Of a stretch of DNA of 20,768 nucleotides, positions 1 through 8,005 are shown piece by piece. The DNA is taken from NCBI GenBank assembly GCA_003133485.1, contig PKXR01000036.1, forward strand, positions 4,049-24,816, in the 5' to 3' direction. This DNA is from Candidatus Dormiibacterota bacterium. GTDB lineage: Bacteria > Chloroflexota > Dormibacteria > UBA8260 > Bog-877. Each line of letters begins with the position of its first letter. Position 1 is the stretch's first letter. Position numbers and translations under genes: made by a program. The notes below the pieces were generated by a model. It was not told where the DNA came from, did not search any database, and was given only the letters and a program-made list of their open reading frames with translations.

Positions 1-1
1 G

Positions 2-388
2 CTCCACCAGGCGAGTCTGGTGGAGGAGGTGCGTCAGACCATTCGATGGCTGAGGCTGGACAGCAGCCCGTGGCCGGTGTTGGAAGAATTCCAACTCACG
101 TCGGTGGCAGCGACAGACCCGCGGGACCTCAGCACCGGCCAGCGCCAGCGCGCCGCCCTGGCCGCGATCCTGGTCGGTTCGCCCGAGATGGTCTTCCTGG
201 ACGAACCGACTCGGGGCGCCGACCCGAACTCCCGGGAGCTGCTGCGGCTGGTGCTGGACCGGCTGGCCGCGGAAGGCGCGGCGGTCCTGGTCGCCACCAG
301 CGACGCCCACTTCGCCCACCAGATCGGCGACCGAGTCCACGAACTGGAATCGGGACAGCTCCGCCGACGGAGCGAGCTAGCAGCATGA
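2..388 (+). CDS. ABC/ECF transporter ATP-binding protein, C-terminal part
   Basis: The 3' end of an ATPase gene whose start lies left of the window. The visible part holds the ABC signature LSTGQRQR, a Walker B (MVFLDEP) and a D-loop-like GADP, so it is the second half of a nucleotide-binding domain. It should power import through a membrane complex. The stop codon overlaps the start of the next gene (ATGA at 385-388), and that gene looks like an ECF substrate-binding membrane subunit, so an energy-coupling-factor transporter is likely. Oddity: where ABC ATPases usually have the H-loop histidine (ATHD), this reads VATSDAH, with serine in that place and a histidine three residues later. The substrate cannot be read from the sequence. 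Confidence 0.85.
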   Translation, partial: LHQASLVEEVRQTIRWLRLDSSPWPVLEEFQLTSVAATDPRDLSTGQRQRAALAAILVGSPEMVFLDEPTRGADPNSRELLRLVLDRLAAEGAAVLVATSDAHFAHQIGDRVHELESGQLRRRSELAA

Positions 389-1296
389 TCCTTTTGCTGA
401 TTTCCGCCCTGGGGCTCGGGCTCTTCCTGTGGCCCTTCAGCGGGCTCGGCCTGCCCGCTGCCACCCCGGCGCTGGCGATCGGGATCGGCGCAGTCTTGGG
501 ACTGCTCGCGATCGAGGTCGGGACCAGGAGGATGGACTCCCGTCAGCTGGCCTTGCTCGCCGCTCTGAGCGCAGTGGACGCGGGACTCCGGGCCGCCCTG
601 GTGACGGGAATCGGCGGATTCAGCCCGATATTCCTGCTGGTGCTGTGCGGTGGCTATGCCCTGGGCCCTGAATTCGGATTTCTCTTCGGTGCCTCCTCGC
701 TGGTGGTCTCCGCCCTGGTGACAGGAGGGATCGGCCCATGGGTCCCGTATCAGATCTTTGCCGTGGGCTGGGTCGGGGCATTTGCCGGCCTGGTGGGCCT
801 GGTCCTCGCCCACCACCGCCCCCGCCGCCGGGACGTGTTGCTGCTGGCGGGAGTCGGGGTTGTGACCGGCTTTGGATTTGGGGCCGTGATGGACATCTGG
901 AACTGGACCTTCTACTTCTCCTCACCTCAGATCGGTTGGAGCCCCTCGCTCAGTCCTGGGGTCGCCTTTTTGCACTTCGTGAAGTACTACTTCCTGACCT
1001 CGGCAGGGTATGACGCCTTCCGGGCCGGGGGCAACGCGCTCATGGTCTTGGTCTTCGGGCTGCCGGTCCTGGCCGCACTCCACCGGCTCTCACGACGCTT
1101 CCACGGACAGTGGCTGAAGGACACGGGTCCGGAAGGCGGCGGCACGCCTCCCGAGGTCGCTTCAGGTCAGCTTGCGGACCACGTAGCTCCCGGCCATCTT
1201 GTCGTGCCAGCCTTGTTTGCGGCGGTCGATCCCCGCCCAGGCAAAGCCCACAAAGCAGGTAGCGCTATCAAAGAGGTAGCCCACCAGCCGGACTAG
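385..1296 (+). CDS. ECF transporter S component-like membrane protein
   Basis: A hydrophobic protein of about 303 residues with some six membrane segments, including the stretch FGASSLVVSALVTGGIGPW, which resembles actinobacterial ECF substrate-capture subunits. It overlaps the upstream ATPase stop by four bases (ATGA), which implies translational coupling and a shared complex. The membrane core ends near LSRRFHGQW. The last 60 or so residues are proline- and glycine-rich and lie antisense over the end of the RDD gene (overlap 1162-1296), so the tail may be a read-through extension after loss of an earlier stop. A vitamin or similar micronutrient is the usual substrate of this class, but nothing here identifies it. 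Confidence 0.7.
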   Translation: MILLLISALGLGLFLWPFSGLGLPAATPALAIGIGAVLGLLAIEVGTRRMDSRQLALLAALSAVDAGLRAALVTGIGGFSPIFLLVLCGGYALGPEFGFLFGASSLVVSALVTGGIGPWVPYQIFAVGWVGAFAGLVGLVLAHHRPRRRDVLLLAGVGVVTGFGFGAVMDIWNWTFYFSSPQIGWSPSLSPGVAFLHFVKYYFLTSAGYDAFRAGGNALMVLVFGLPVLAALHRLSRRFHGQWLKDTGPEGGGTPPEVASGQLADHVAPGHLVVPALFAAVDPRPGKAHKAGSAIKEVAHQPD

Positions 1297-1839
1297 ACTC
1301 CGGCGCAGGCCGAGCCGGCCCCCATCCTCCTGCCGGACGACCCGGGCACCGACCAGCCAGAGCCCGAAGGTCCGGCCAGTAGTCGCCCACAGGAGGACGA
1401 AGTAAGGCAGAGACAGGGCGTACTCGAGGAGCACCAAGTGACCGTCTCCGGTCACAGCCTGCGTGCCATAGCCGATCGCTCCGATCAGGATGAGGTCAGC
1501 CCAGAGAGCCGCCGCTCGGGGCCAGAAACCGACGTAGCCCATCCCGGGTAAGGGACGGGCGGCCCGGAGCGACCACACCCCCTCCCACACCGCCATCGAC
1601 CCTCTGGGCCTTCCCGGAAGGTCCGCCAGCAGGCTGTTCAACTCACCGGTGGTCTTGGACCCGTAGGCCAGCTGAGTGCGGTCGCTTAGCTCCTCGGAAC
1701 TGAGTCGACCCATCACGTGATGCTCCGTGAGCTCGGAGACCACCTGCTCACGGTCGGCGTCGGAGGCACGAATCTGATTGCGATGGGACCATGGCAGCCA
1801 GTTGCTCAGCTCGGGTGGGACAGGAGGGGGCGACTCCAC
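1162..1839 (-). CDS. DUF1707 and RDD domain membrane protein
   Basis: The N-terminal soluble part carries the actinobacterial DUF1707 pattern (IRASDADREQVV, then GRLSSEELSDRT and a LLADLPG end). It is followed by an RDD domain with three hydrophobic segments, an arginine near the start of the first segment (GYVGFWPRAAALWADLILIG) and the typical closing motif DRRKQGWHDKMAG. The function of this domain pair is not established; RDD proteins are integral membrane proteins and some have been linked to ion or solute transport. A GTG at 1839 begins eight bases after the stop of the acetyltransferase gene on the same strand, so I prefer it. A GTG at 1896 in the same frame would overlap that gene. DUF1707 supports an actinobacterial host. 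Confidence 0.82.
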   Translation of the reverse strand: MESPPPVPPELSNWLPWSHRNQIRASDADREQVVSELTEHHVMGRLSSEELSDRTQLAYGSKTTGELNSLLADLPGRPRGSMAVWEGVWSLRAARPLPGMGYVGFWPRAAALWADLILIGAIGYGTQAVTGDGHLVLLEYALSLPYFVLLWATTGRTFGLWLVGARVVRQEDGGRLGLRRSLVRLVGYLFDSATCFVGFAWAGIDRRKQGWHDKMAGSYVVRKLT

Positions 1840-1847
1840 CTTGTGGC

Positions 1848-2426
1848 TCAGCCTGGACTCGGCACGGCCGGAGTGGCACCGAGCCCGGCCTCCCACTCGC
1901 GCCGCAGCAAACCCATGTAGACGAGATCGAATGTCCGCCCGTCTCGATAGACCCGCTCGCGCATCCGACCCTCCTCCTGGAAACCCAGTCCCCGGTAGAG
2001 AGCGATGGCGGGCAGGTTGTCGGAGATCACGTCGAGACTGATCCGGCTCAACCCTAGCTCATGAAACGCGAAGCGCAGGATGAGGCTCACGGCCTCCTTA
2101 CCGAAGCCCTTGCCTCGATCGACTCGATCCCCGATCCCAAGCGCGACCCAGCCGTGGCTGTTGGGCCACTCGATGCTGAAGAGAGCTACGAACCCGACCA
2201 GCCGATCCTCCACGAGCGTCCGGATGCGGAACTCGTAGGCGCCCGGCGACGGCTCCGCTTGGTCGCGCTCGCTGAAGTAGTCTGCCGGCAGAGGTCGCGG
2301 CGCATCGGTGTCGGCCAGGCGGCGATACTCTGCGTCCTCGCTCCACCTGGAGAAGGCATCGGCGTCCTCCGGGCGAGGCGCGGCCAAGCGAACCAGTTCG
2401 CCGTGGAATAGCCTATCGGAGGTCAT
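1848..2426 (-). CDS. GNAT N-acetyltransferase, RimJ/RimL type
   Basis: A 192-residue GNAT-fold acetyltransferase. The acetyl-CoA pyrophosphate loop is seen as RGKGFGKEA, followed by the helix and strand pattern of the family (LSRISLDVISDNLPAIALYRGLGF), the standard motif before the last strands. The N-terminus (LFHGELVRLAAPRPEDADAFSRW) also matches the RimJ/RimL/SpeG group. Members transfer acetyl groups to protein N-termini, polyamines or small amines; the acceptor here is unknown. It lies upstream of the RDD gene on the same strand with a short gap, probably one transcript, and is divergent from the Eis-like gene across about 160 bases. Confidence 0.85.
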   Translation of the reverse strand: MTSDRLFHGELVRLAAPRPEDADAFSRWSEDAEYRRLADTDAPRPLPADYFSERDQAEPSPGAYEFRIRTLVEDRLVGFVALFSIEWPNSHGWVALGIGDRVDRGKGFGKEAVSLILRFAFHELGLSRISLDVISDNLPAIALYRGLGFQEEGRMRERVYRDGRTFDLVYMGLLRREWEAGLGATPAVPSPG

Positions 2427-2586
2427 CGATTGGAGGATCCTCTAGCGAACGTGGCCTGCTTTCCGCGCCTCGAGTATGTCAGACATCCACTCATGTTTCA
2501 CTCGAAGCTCGAACTCTGAAGACCTACGCGACTGAGCTCCTCGGCTCACGTCTTACACGTCGTCGGCGAGATATCCTCCGGTGGTC

Positions 2587-3798
2587 ATGACGGAGTTGCG
2601 CGCAATCACGGCGAGTGAGCTGGAGGCCTTCACCGACGTGGCGGTCGGCGCCTTCGGTGAGCGTCGGGATCCCTGGCATGACCGGTGGTTCCACCAGCAG
2701 GTCACACCTGAAATGACCATCGCCGCCTTCGAAGGGGGCACCGTCGTGGGGACCTCAGCGGCCGTCCCGCTGACGCTAACCGTCCCGGGCAAGCGTTGCG
2801 CCGCCGCCGGGATCACCGCCGTGGGGGTGCTCCCCACTCACCGCCGCCGCGGTCTGCTGCGGGCGATGATGGACGCGCAGCTCCGGCAGGCCCGTGCCGC
2901 CAAGACCGCACTCGCGATCCTCTGGGCGTCCGAGGGATCGATCTACTGGCGCTTCGGGTTCGGGCCGGCGACCCGCCGACTACGGCTGAGCTTCGAGGGC
3001 CCCGGGATGGCGCTCCGCGATGAGACAGTGTCAGGGCCGCTTCGCTTGGTCGGACGGGAGGAGGCGCTCCGACTCATGCCCAGGGTCTACGAACGGGTCG
3101 CGTCGACCCGACCCGGACTCGTCGTCCGCGACGAGCCCGCCTGGGAGTCCCTCACAGCCGATGACGACCCGCACCTCCCAGCGAATGAAGCCCATCACTT
3201 TTTCGTGGTGCACGGCGAGTCGCTGGACGGGTACGCGATTTACCGAATTCGCCCGGGATGGTCTGCGACCGGCCCGCGGGCGACGGCGATGGTGACTGAG
3301 CTGGTGGGGGAGGGCCCGGGCCCGACCGCGGATCTCTGGCGCTACCTGCTGAGCTTGGACCTCGTCGCCAAGGTCGAGGCTCGACAGCGTCCGATCGACG
3401 ATCCGGTCCTGTGGATGGCCCGGGACCCGCAGGCTATCGAAGTCCTCTTGGGCATTGGAATCTGGGCTCGCTTGTTGGACGTTCCCCGGGCGCTCGAGGG
3501 ACGTCGGTACCAGCAGGACGGTGAACTGGTGCTGGAGGTCTCCGATCCCTTTATTCCCGAGGTGGGGGGACGGTTCCTCCTCCGTGTCCGAGATGGAATC
3601 GGGGCCTGTGCGGCAAGCGATGAGCCTCCCGATTTGCGCCTCGGGATATCGGAGTTGAGTTGCAGCTATCTCGGCCAGCTCTGCTTGGGAGCACTGGCCC
3701 GAGCCGGACGGATCGAGGAGGTATCCCTGGGAGCGGCCACACGGGCCGACAAGTTGCTGGGTTGGGATCCCCCGCCTTGGTGCCTGGACGACTTCTAG
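2587..3798 (+). CDS. Eis-like GNAT acetyltransferase with SCP2-type C-terminus
   Basis: A protein of about 403 residues with the layout of actinobacterial Eis proteins: an N-terminal GNAT domain with a CoA-binding loop (VGVLPTHRRRGLLRAMM), a second degenerate GNAT-like region, and a C-terminal sterol-carrier-like domain. The tyrosine in SIYWRFGFG matches the Eis catalytic tyrosine. The chain ends in phenylalanine (CLDDF), which fits the known use of the C-terminal carboxylate as general base in this family. Eis enzymes acetylate amines at several positions, including aminoglycosides and lysines; the physiological target here is unknown. ATG at 2587 is chosen; an in-frame GTG lies two codons upstream, and no strong ribosome site is visible for either. 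Confidence 0.87.
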   Translation: MTELRAITASELEAFTDVAVGAFGERRDPWHDRWFHQQVTPEMTIAAFEGGTVVGTSAAVPLTLTVPGKRCAAAGITAVGVLPTHRRRGLLRAMMDAQLRQARAAKTALAILWASEGSIYWRFGFGPATRRLRLSFEGPGMALRDETVSGPLRLVGREEALRLMPRVYERVASTRPGLVVRDEPAWESLTADDDPHLPANEAHHFFVVHGESLDGYAIYRIRPGWSATGPRATAMVTELVGEGPGPTADLWRYLLSLDLVAKVEARQRPIDDPVLWMARDPQAIEVLLGIGIWARLLDVPRALEGRRYQQDGELVLEVSDPFIPEVGGRFLLRVRDGIGACAASDEPPDLRLGISELSCSYLGQLCLGALARAGRIEEVSLGAATRADKLLGWDPPPWCLDDF

Positions 3799-3883
3799 CA
3801 GCGGAGGTCTCCAGGTTGGAGGGGCGCTCCCAGCGATGCGTTCACCGATCTCGGCCCACCCAGTAAACTCTCCGCGGGGACTG

Positions 3884-3960
3884 GCCCGCATGGCTCAACT
3901 GGTTAGAGCAGGGGACTCTTAATCCCAAGGTTGCAGGTTCGAGTCCTGCTGCGGGCACCA
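3884..3960 (+). tRNA. tRNA-Lys (anticodon CTT)
   Basis: A complete cloverleaf. The acceptor strands GCCCGCA and TGCGGGC pair perfectly and are followed by A and an encoded CCA. The anticodon loop is CTCTTAA, with CTT at positions 34-36 flanked by T33 and A37, on a GGGA/TCCC stem. The T-arm contains GGTTCGAGTCC. The gene is intact, so it marks the rebuilt attachment-site end of the island. The integrase gene starts 33 bases downstream. Confidence 0.96.
3913..3934 (+). repeat. Left attachment-site repeat (attL core) inside tRNA-Lys
   Basis: These 22 bases run from the anticodon stem of tRNA-Lys into the variable region and occur again without mismatch at 20747-20768, where the window stops. 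The base before the match differs (G at 3912, C at 20746), so the left boundary of identity is real. The right boundary cannot be seen. A tRNA-internal direct repeat that brackets an integrase gene is the classic mark of site-specific integration. Confidence 0.88.
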
Positions 3961-3992
3961 CGTGTTGAACTCAGAATGGTAACCTGAGAGCT

Positions 3993-5207
3993 GTGACAAC
4001 TGAACGGAACGCGCCGGGTGACAGCAGTTTTGACAGCAACCGCAGTCACCGGAGCGCGAACCAGTCCGAACGAGTGCGGACGCGGGGCGGCCGGCGTGGC
4101 AACCGGGAAGGGAGCGTGTACCAGCGGCGCGATGGCCGCTGGGTCGCCTCCGTGACGCAGGCTTCGGGCCAACGGATCTACCGGTACGCCGGCACGAGGG
4201 CCCAGGCAGCCGCGCAGCTGACCGGTGATCTGAAGGCGGTGCAGGAGAACACCCCGATCCCGTCCGAGCGCCAGACGGTGGGCCGCTACCTGACGGATTG
4301 GCTGGAAAGCAACGCTAAGCCGAGCCTGCGCCCCTTGACCTACATTAGTTACGAATCGATCGTCAGAGGGCACTTGGTGCCGGAACTCGGCCACGTCCGT
4401 CTGGCCCGCCTGACGCCGGCCGACGTTCAGGCGATGATGAACCGCAAACTGGCGGCGGGCTTGTCCGCCCGGCGCGTCGCGTACCTCCGTGCTGTCCTGC
4501 GACGGGCGCTCAACGACGCCTTGCGGTGGGGCCTGATCGGCCGCAACGCCGCAGCACTGGTCCGTCCCCCGAAAGGCGCGCGCTACGAAGTGGAGCCACT
4601 CGACCCCGATGAGGTGCGACGCCTGTTGGAGGCTGTCCGACACGACCGCTTGGAGGCCCTCTACGTCTTGGCGGTCACCGTAGGCCTGCGCCAGGGCGAG
4701 CTGTTGGGGCTGACCTGGACGGATCTTGACCTGGGATCCGGATCGCTGCGTGTCCGGCATGCGCTGCAGAGATTCGACCACGAGTACCACTTGGTGGAGC
4801 CCAAGTCAGCTCGCAGCCGACGCACCGTGGCGCTGCCATCGGTCGCCAGGGCCGCTCTGACCCGTCACCGCGCCGGGCAGCGGGACGAGGCCGCGTTCGC
4901 CGGAGAGCTCTGGCAAGAGCAGGGCCTGGTGTTCGCGACCGCGACTGGGCAGCCCCTCGACGCCTCCGGGGTAACGGCGGCGCTGCAGCGACATCTCGCG
5001 CGCGCGGGGTTGCGCCGCCAGCGCTTCCACGATCTGCGTCACGCGTGCGCGTCCCTGCTGCTCGTGAGAGGAGTCAGCCCGCGGGTGGTGATGGAGATCC
5101 TGGGCCACTCGCAGATCAGCCTGACCATGAACACCTACAGCCATGTGCTACCCACCCTCCTGACGGACGCCGCCGACCAGATGGACAGGCTGTTGGGAGA
5201 CGCCTGA
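3993..5207 (+). CDS. int: Tyrosine recombinase (site-specific integrase)
   Basis: A 404-residue phage-type integrase. Residues about 37-80 form an arm-type DNA-binding domain (GSVYQRRDGRWVASV), about 94-180 the SAM-like core-binding domain, and about 200-395 the catalytic domain. The catalytic set is complete: R233 in GLRQGELLGL, K271 in EPKSARSRRT, H346 and R349 in FHDLRH, H372 in LGHSQ, and nucleophile Y382 in NTYSHV. It should be active and should recombine the tRNA-Lys site. It starts with GTG 33 bases after the tRNA. The first 35 residues are low in pattern and overlap a TGACAGC repeat, so the true start could be an in-frame GTG at 4074, although neither start has a strong ribosome site. 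Confidence 0.93.
   Translation: MTTERNAPGDSSFDSNRSHRSANQSERVRTRGGRRGNREGSVYQRRDGRWVASVTQASGQRIYRYAGTRAQAAAQLTGDLKAVQENTPIPSERQTVGRYLTDWLESNAKPSLRPLTYISYESIVRGHLVPELGHVRLARLTPADVQAMMNRKLAAGLSARRVAYLRAVLRRALNDALRWGLIGRNAAALVRPPKGARYEVEPLDPDEVRRLLEAVRHDRLEALYVLAVTVGLRQGELLGLTWTDLDLGSGSLRVRHALQRFDHEYHLVEPKSARSRRTVALPSVARAALTRHRAGQRDEAAFAGELWQEQGLVFATATGQPLDASGVTAALQRHLARAGLRRQRFHDLRHACASLLLVRGVSPRVVMEILGHSQISLTMNTYSHVLPTLLTDAADQMDRLLGDA
4019..4037 (+). repeat. Paired TGACAGC direct repeat, left end
   Basis: TGACAGC occurs at 4019-4025 and again at 4031-4037, a 12-base period, about 60 bases inside the tRNA end. The same pair with the same spacing occurs near the right end at 20622-20640. Short direct repeats near both attachment sites of an integrase element could be arm-type integrase binding sites. 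The left copy also lies within the predicted N-terminus of the integrase. Confidence 0.5.
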
Positions 5208-5303
5208 GCGAGCTCGGCGCACTGGCAGTTCACCGGCGTCTTTTGTCACGTGGGAGCCGCTGCACGCTCTCTTCAAGACAGCCAATCCTCGATCTCAAAG
5301 CGC

Positions 5304-5353
5304 GTGGTTTGCCAAATCCCGTGTCGGAGGTGCGAGTCCTTCCGTGGAAACCA
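5304..5353 (+). pseudogene. tRNA 3'-half scar, tRNA-Gly(GCC)-like
   Basis: Counting back from CCA at 5351-5353, the parts fall at exact tRNA distances: discriminator A, seven acceptor bases, and a T-arm with five paired positions (GGAGG/CCTTC, one wobble) around a seven-base loop at 5331-5337. A five-base variable region and an anticodon arm with T33, GCC at 5311-5313 and AA after it come before that, with four of five stem positions paired. No matching 5' half exists upstream: the expected acceptor strand and D-arm are missing. It is therefore a fragment, as left when an element integrates in a tRNA gene. Confidence 0.5.
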
Positions 5354-5457
5354 CTATCGAATCTCAGCGAGTGCCGCTGAGTCGCACTTCGTACCAGCCC
5401 AGTTGCAGCGGGTTGCCGTAGCGGTAGACCAGGGGTAGTGCGTGCTCGCAAATTGGG

Positions 5458-5506
5458 TGGCTGGGGCTGGAGATTCGAACCGCCGGTTGCCTGATCCAGA
5501 GTCAGT
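5458..5506 (-). pseudogene. tRNA 3'-half scar, tRNA-Gln(CTG)-like
   Basis: On the minus strand an anticodon arm with loop CTCTGGA (anticodon CTG, T33, purine 37) has four of five stem pairs. It is followed by a T-loop TTCGAAT whose stem carries two mismatches, and then GCCCCAG and CCA one base off the ideal distance. No 5' half is visible. A further T-loop-like piece lies on the same strand around 5520-5570 but is too disordered to assign. It is probably a decayed tRNA-derived attachment scar. Confidence 0.4.
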
Positions 5507-6233
5507 GCACTTGTCCGATTTGCGACTTCGGAATTGAACCCGCCTTCCTAACTAGACGAAGGTGATGCTCTGGTCAATCTAGCCAATGCCCGACTAGAAA
5601 CATCGGGTAGGTCATCTTCCCCAGTTCGATCTACACGGCCGGCACGACTGATGGAGTGCTTCCCTTGCCCGATTTCAGACATCAGGTAATCGGGCGTTCG
5701 ATTCGTCATGACCCGGCCGCATCGCCGCTATGTTAGGACCTCGGCCGGACTCACTTTGGTGCTAGCCTCGGTCGGTTACTCAGGCTTGCGACGAGCCCGG
5801 CCAACATGCCCCCTGTGCCCGCCAACATCCTCCACGACGATCACCAACTCCTGGGACGGTCCGCAACCGGGGTGTCCCCGAGCCCGACGCCGGCGAGATC
5901 GGTCGCGACGGCTGAGGTGATCGGGGAGCCTTGATCAGCGTACGAGATCGCCGCGCTGTGTGCCGAGTGATCGGGAGGCGATCAAGTGTCTCGCTCGTGA
6001 CGGTGGTAGCTCGGACGGTCAGGGTCCACATCAACCGGACTGCTGAGCGGGCTACCGTCACGTGGCCCTGCCGGTCTAGGCATGCAGGCGGCAGCTTCCC
6101 GGGAGATATCGTCGCAGGGAAACCGTTCGAAAGCTGTCGTTAGACCATGCCTCGCCTGATCGATTGCGCTGACAGCGCCGTGGTTCTAGTCTCGGCCCCC
6201 CATGATGCATGAGCGTCTATGGCGACGGATTCG

Positions 6234-6246
6234 GCGGAGACTCCGC
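6234..6246 (-). terminator. Small hairpin directly after the urocanase stop
   Basis: GCGGAG and CTCCGC flank a single base, giving a short perfect inverted repeat that abuts the minus-strand urocanase stop codon. As RNA it would fold with a slightly opened loop. There is no run of T after it, so it is at best a weak or factor-dependent terminator or a 3' stabiliser. Confidence 0.3.
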
Positions 6247-7911
6247 TCAGCTGTCGATCAGCCCGTTCTTCTTCGCCAGCTTTCGCGCTATCTCATAGCC
6301 AGCGTCGGCATGCCGATAAACACCCAACCCTGGATCGTTGCGAAGCACACGTTCAAGCTTCTGCTTCGCTAACGCAGTCCCATCGGCCACCACCGCGACT
6401 CCAGCGTGGACTGAGCGACCGATGCCCACGCCGCCTCCATCGTGAATACTCACCCAAGTACCTCCGCTGGCAGTGTTCAATAGAGCGTTGAGAAGGGGCC
6501 AGTCCGCAATAGCATCACTTCCATCCAGCATCGATTCTGTCTCGCGATCGGGCGCGGCAACTGAACCTGAGTCTTCGTGACCCCTGCACAAGACTATCGG
6601 GCCACGAAGTGTGCCCTCGGCGACCATCGCATTGAATCGGGCGCCGACTCGATCTCGCTCCCCCAACCCTAGCCAGCACACGCGCGCAGGCAGACCTTGA
6701 AAGTGTACCCGCCGCCTCGCTTCACGAAGCCACCGTACGACCAGTTCGCTATCGGCCAGCTCCGTGAGTACTACCTCATCTGTCGTGACGATATCACGGT
6801 CATCTCCGCTAAGGGCTACCCATCGGAAGGGACCCCTGCCCTCGAGAAAAAGGGGTCTAATGTACGCGGACACGAATCCCGGGAAGGAGAATGCGCGCTC
6901 GTATCCGCCTTCCTTGGCTTGACGCCGGAGTCCGTTGCCGTACTCAAAGACTTCGGCTCCCTTGTCCATCCAGGCCACCATGTTCGCCACGTGGTCGCAC
7001 ATACTCTCCCGGCTGCGTCGCACGTACTCCTCTGGCCGCGTCCTGCGTAGATGAAGAGCATCGGACAGGGCGAGACCAGCGGGGACGTATGCCAGCGGAT
7101 CGTGTGCCGGCGTTTGGTCAGTTACGATGTCTACTTCGACCTCCATGTCTGCTAGTCGTTGCAGTGCATCAACTGCGTTGGCAACGACTCCAACAGAAAG
7201 TGGCCGTCTCTCGAATTTCGCAGTGGAAGCCATCTTAACGGCGTCGTCTAAGCTTGACGCTTTAGCGTCGAGATATCCAATCTGGATTCTCCGAGCGATG
7301 GCATTGGCATCGACGTCTGCGCAGATCACAGCGCCCCCGTTCATGGTGACCGCTAGGGGTTGGGCCCCTCCAGCGCCGCCAAGCCCCGCGGTGAGAGTGA
7401 GCGTGCCTTCCAGAGACGCGTTGGGACGCTTACTAGCGACAGAGGCAAATGTCTCGAAGGTTGTCTCTAGGAGTGCTTGGCTGCCCACATACATCCAGGA
7501 CCCGGCGGTCATTTGACCGTACATAGTGAGACCCGCTGCTTCAAGGCGATGAAACTCGTCCCACGTTGCCCAGTGGGGCACAAGGTTCGAGTTAGCTATG
7601 ACTACGCGAGGAGCCCACTCGTGGGTGGGCCAGATGCCCGCGGCCTTGCCTGATTGAATGAGCAGCGTCTCGTCGTTCCCGAGGTGCCTAAGCGCGCTTA
7701 CAATCACTTCGTAGGCTGACCAACTGCGGGCGGCCTTTCCAGAGCCGTAGACGACCAGATCCTCGGGGCGCTCAGCCACGTCTGGATCAAGGTTGTTCAT
7801 CAGCATACGAAGCGCTGCCTCTTGCTCCCATCCTTTGCAAGAGCGTGTGGAACCTCGAGGAGATCTGACCGTTCTACGGATGTCTGGGCTACCGTCGTTA
7901 TCCTTGACCAT
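6247..7911 (-). CDS. hutU: Urocanase family protein, divergent (urocanate hydratase-like)
   Basis: A 554-residue protein that aligns in memory along the full urocanase family ([17 protein letters not shown] near residue 24, [10 protein letters not shown] near 130, NAD-binding [12 protein letters not shown] near 176, [10 protein letters not shown] near 361, [21 protein letters not shown] near 463). Urocanase uses bound NAD+ to add water to urocanate, giving imidazolonepropionate. The conserved cysteine of PARVCWLG (C412) is kept. Several normally fixed positions differ: THEWAPR for [16 protein letters not shown] for GRDHLDSGS, and [12 protein letters not shown] for LHHGGGVGMGFS. This suggests a subfamily with a different substrate. 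ATG at 7911 is chosen over a longer frame because it starts the conserved region and has GAGAG about six bases upstream. The usual neighbours HutH and HutI are absent. Confidence 0.92.
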   Translation of the reverse strand: MVKDNDGSPDIRRTVRSPRGSTRSCKGWEQEAALRMLMNNLDPDVAERPEDLVVYGSGKAARSWSAYEVIVSALRHLGNDETLLIQSGKAAGIWPTHEWAPRVVIANSNLVPHWATWDEFHRLEAAGLTMYGQMTAGSWMYVGSQALLETTFETFASVASKRPNASLEGTLTLTAGLGGAGGAQPLAVTMNGGAVICADVDANAIARRIQIGYLDAKASSLDDAVKMASTAKFERRPLSVGVVANAVDALQRLADMEVEVDIVTDQTPAHDPLAYVPAGLALSDALHLRRTRPEEYVRRSRESMCDHVANMVAWMDKGAEVFEYGNGLRRQAKEGGYERAFSFPGFVSAYIRPLFLEGRGPFRWVALSGDDRDIVTTDEVVLTELADSELVVRWLREARRRVHFQGLPARVCWLGLGERDRVGARFNAMVAEGTLRGPIVLCRGHEDSGSVAAPDRETESMLDGSDAIADWPLLNALLNTASGGTWVSIHDGGGVGIGRSVHAGVAVVADGTALAKQKLERVLRNDPGLGVYRHADAGYEIARKLAKKNGLIDS

Positions 7912-8005
7912 AGAAGCTCTCAATTGGCGGGCGGACCGCCCCGCAGTTGCGCCGGCGGGACTGTGATTCCCTCGAGGGCGTCGACTCACCGGCCAAACGC
8001 TGGGT

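Larger units (their letters stand above)
5208..6233. other. Gene-poor region after the integrase
   Basis: About 1 kb without a convincing gene. The first 400 bases contain tRNA-like scars on both strands, listed separately. From about 5600 to 6233 I see only short open frames of biased composition with no family motif and no good ribosome site. The region separates the integrase from the convergent urocanase gene. Confidence 0.5.

Noticed and set aside
46..384. Upstream extension of the S-component frame
   Set aside because: It runs over the ATPase gene in another frame and is arginine/proline-rich without motif; the ATGA overlap at 385 gives a clear start.
34..816. Long minus-strand open frame
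   Set aside because: It is antisense to two supported genes and has low-complexity composition typical of GC-rich shadow frames.
3031..3891. Minus-strand open frame opposite the Eis-like gene
   Set aside because: Shadow frame; the plus strand has clear acetyltransferase motifs.
3903..4790. Minus-strand open frame opposite the integrase
   Set aside because: It reads through the tRNA-Lys antisense and lacks any motif; the integrase catalytic residues lie on the other strand.
5208..6246. CRISPR array or toxin-antitoxin pair
   Set aside because: No regularly spaced repeats were seen and no short gene pair with ribosome sites.
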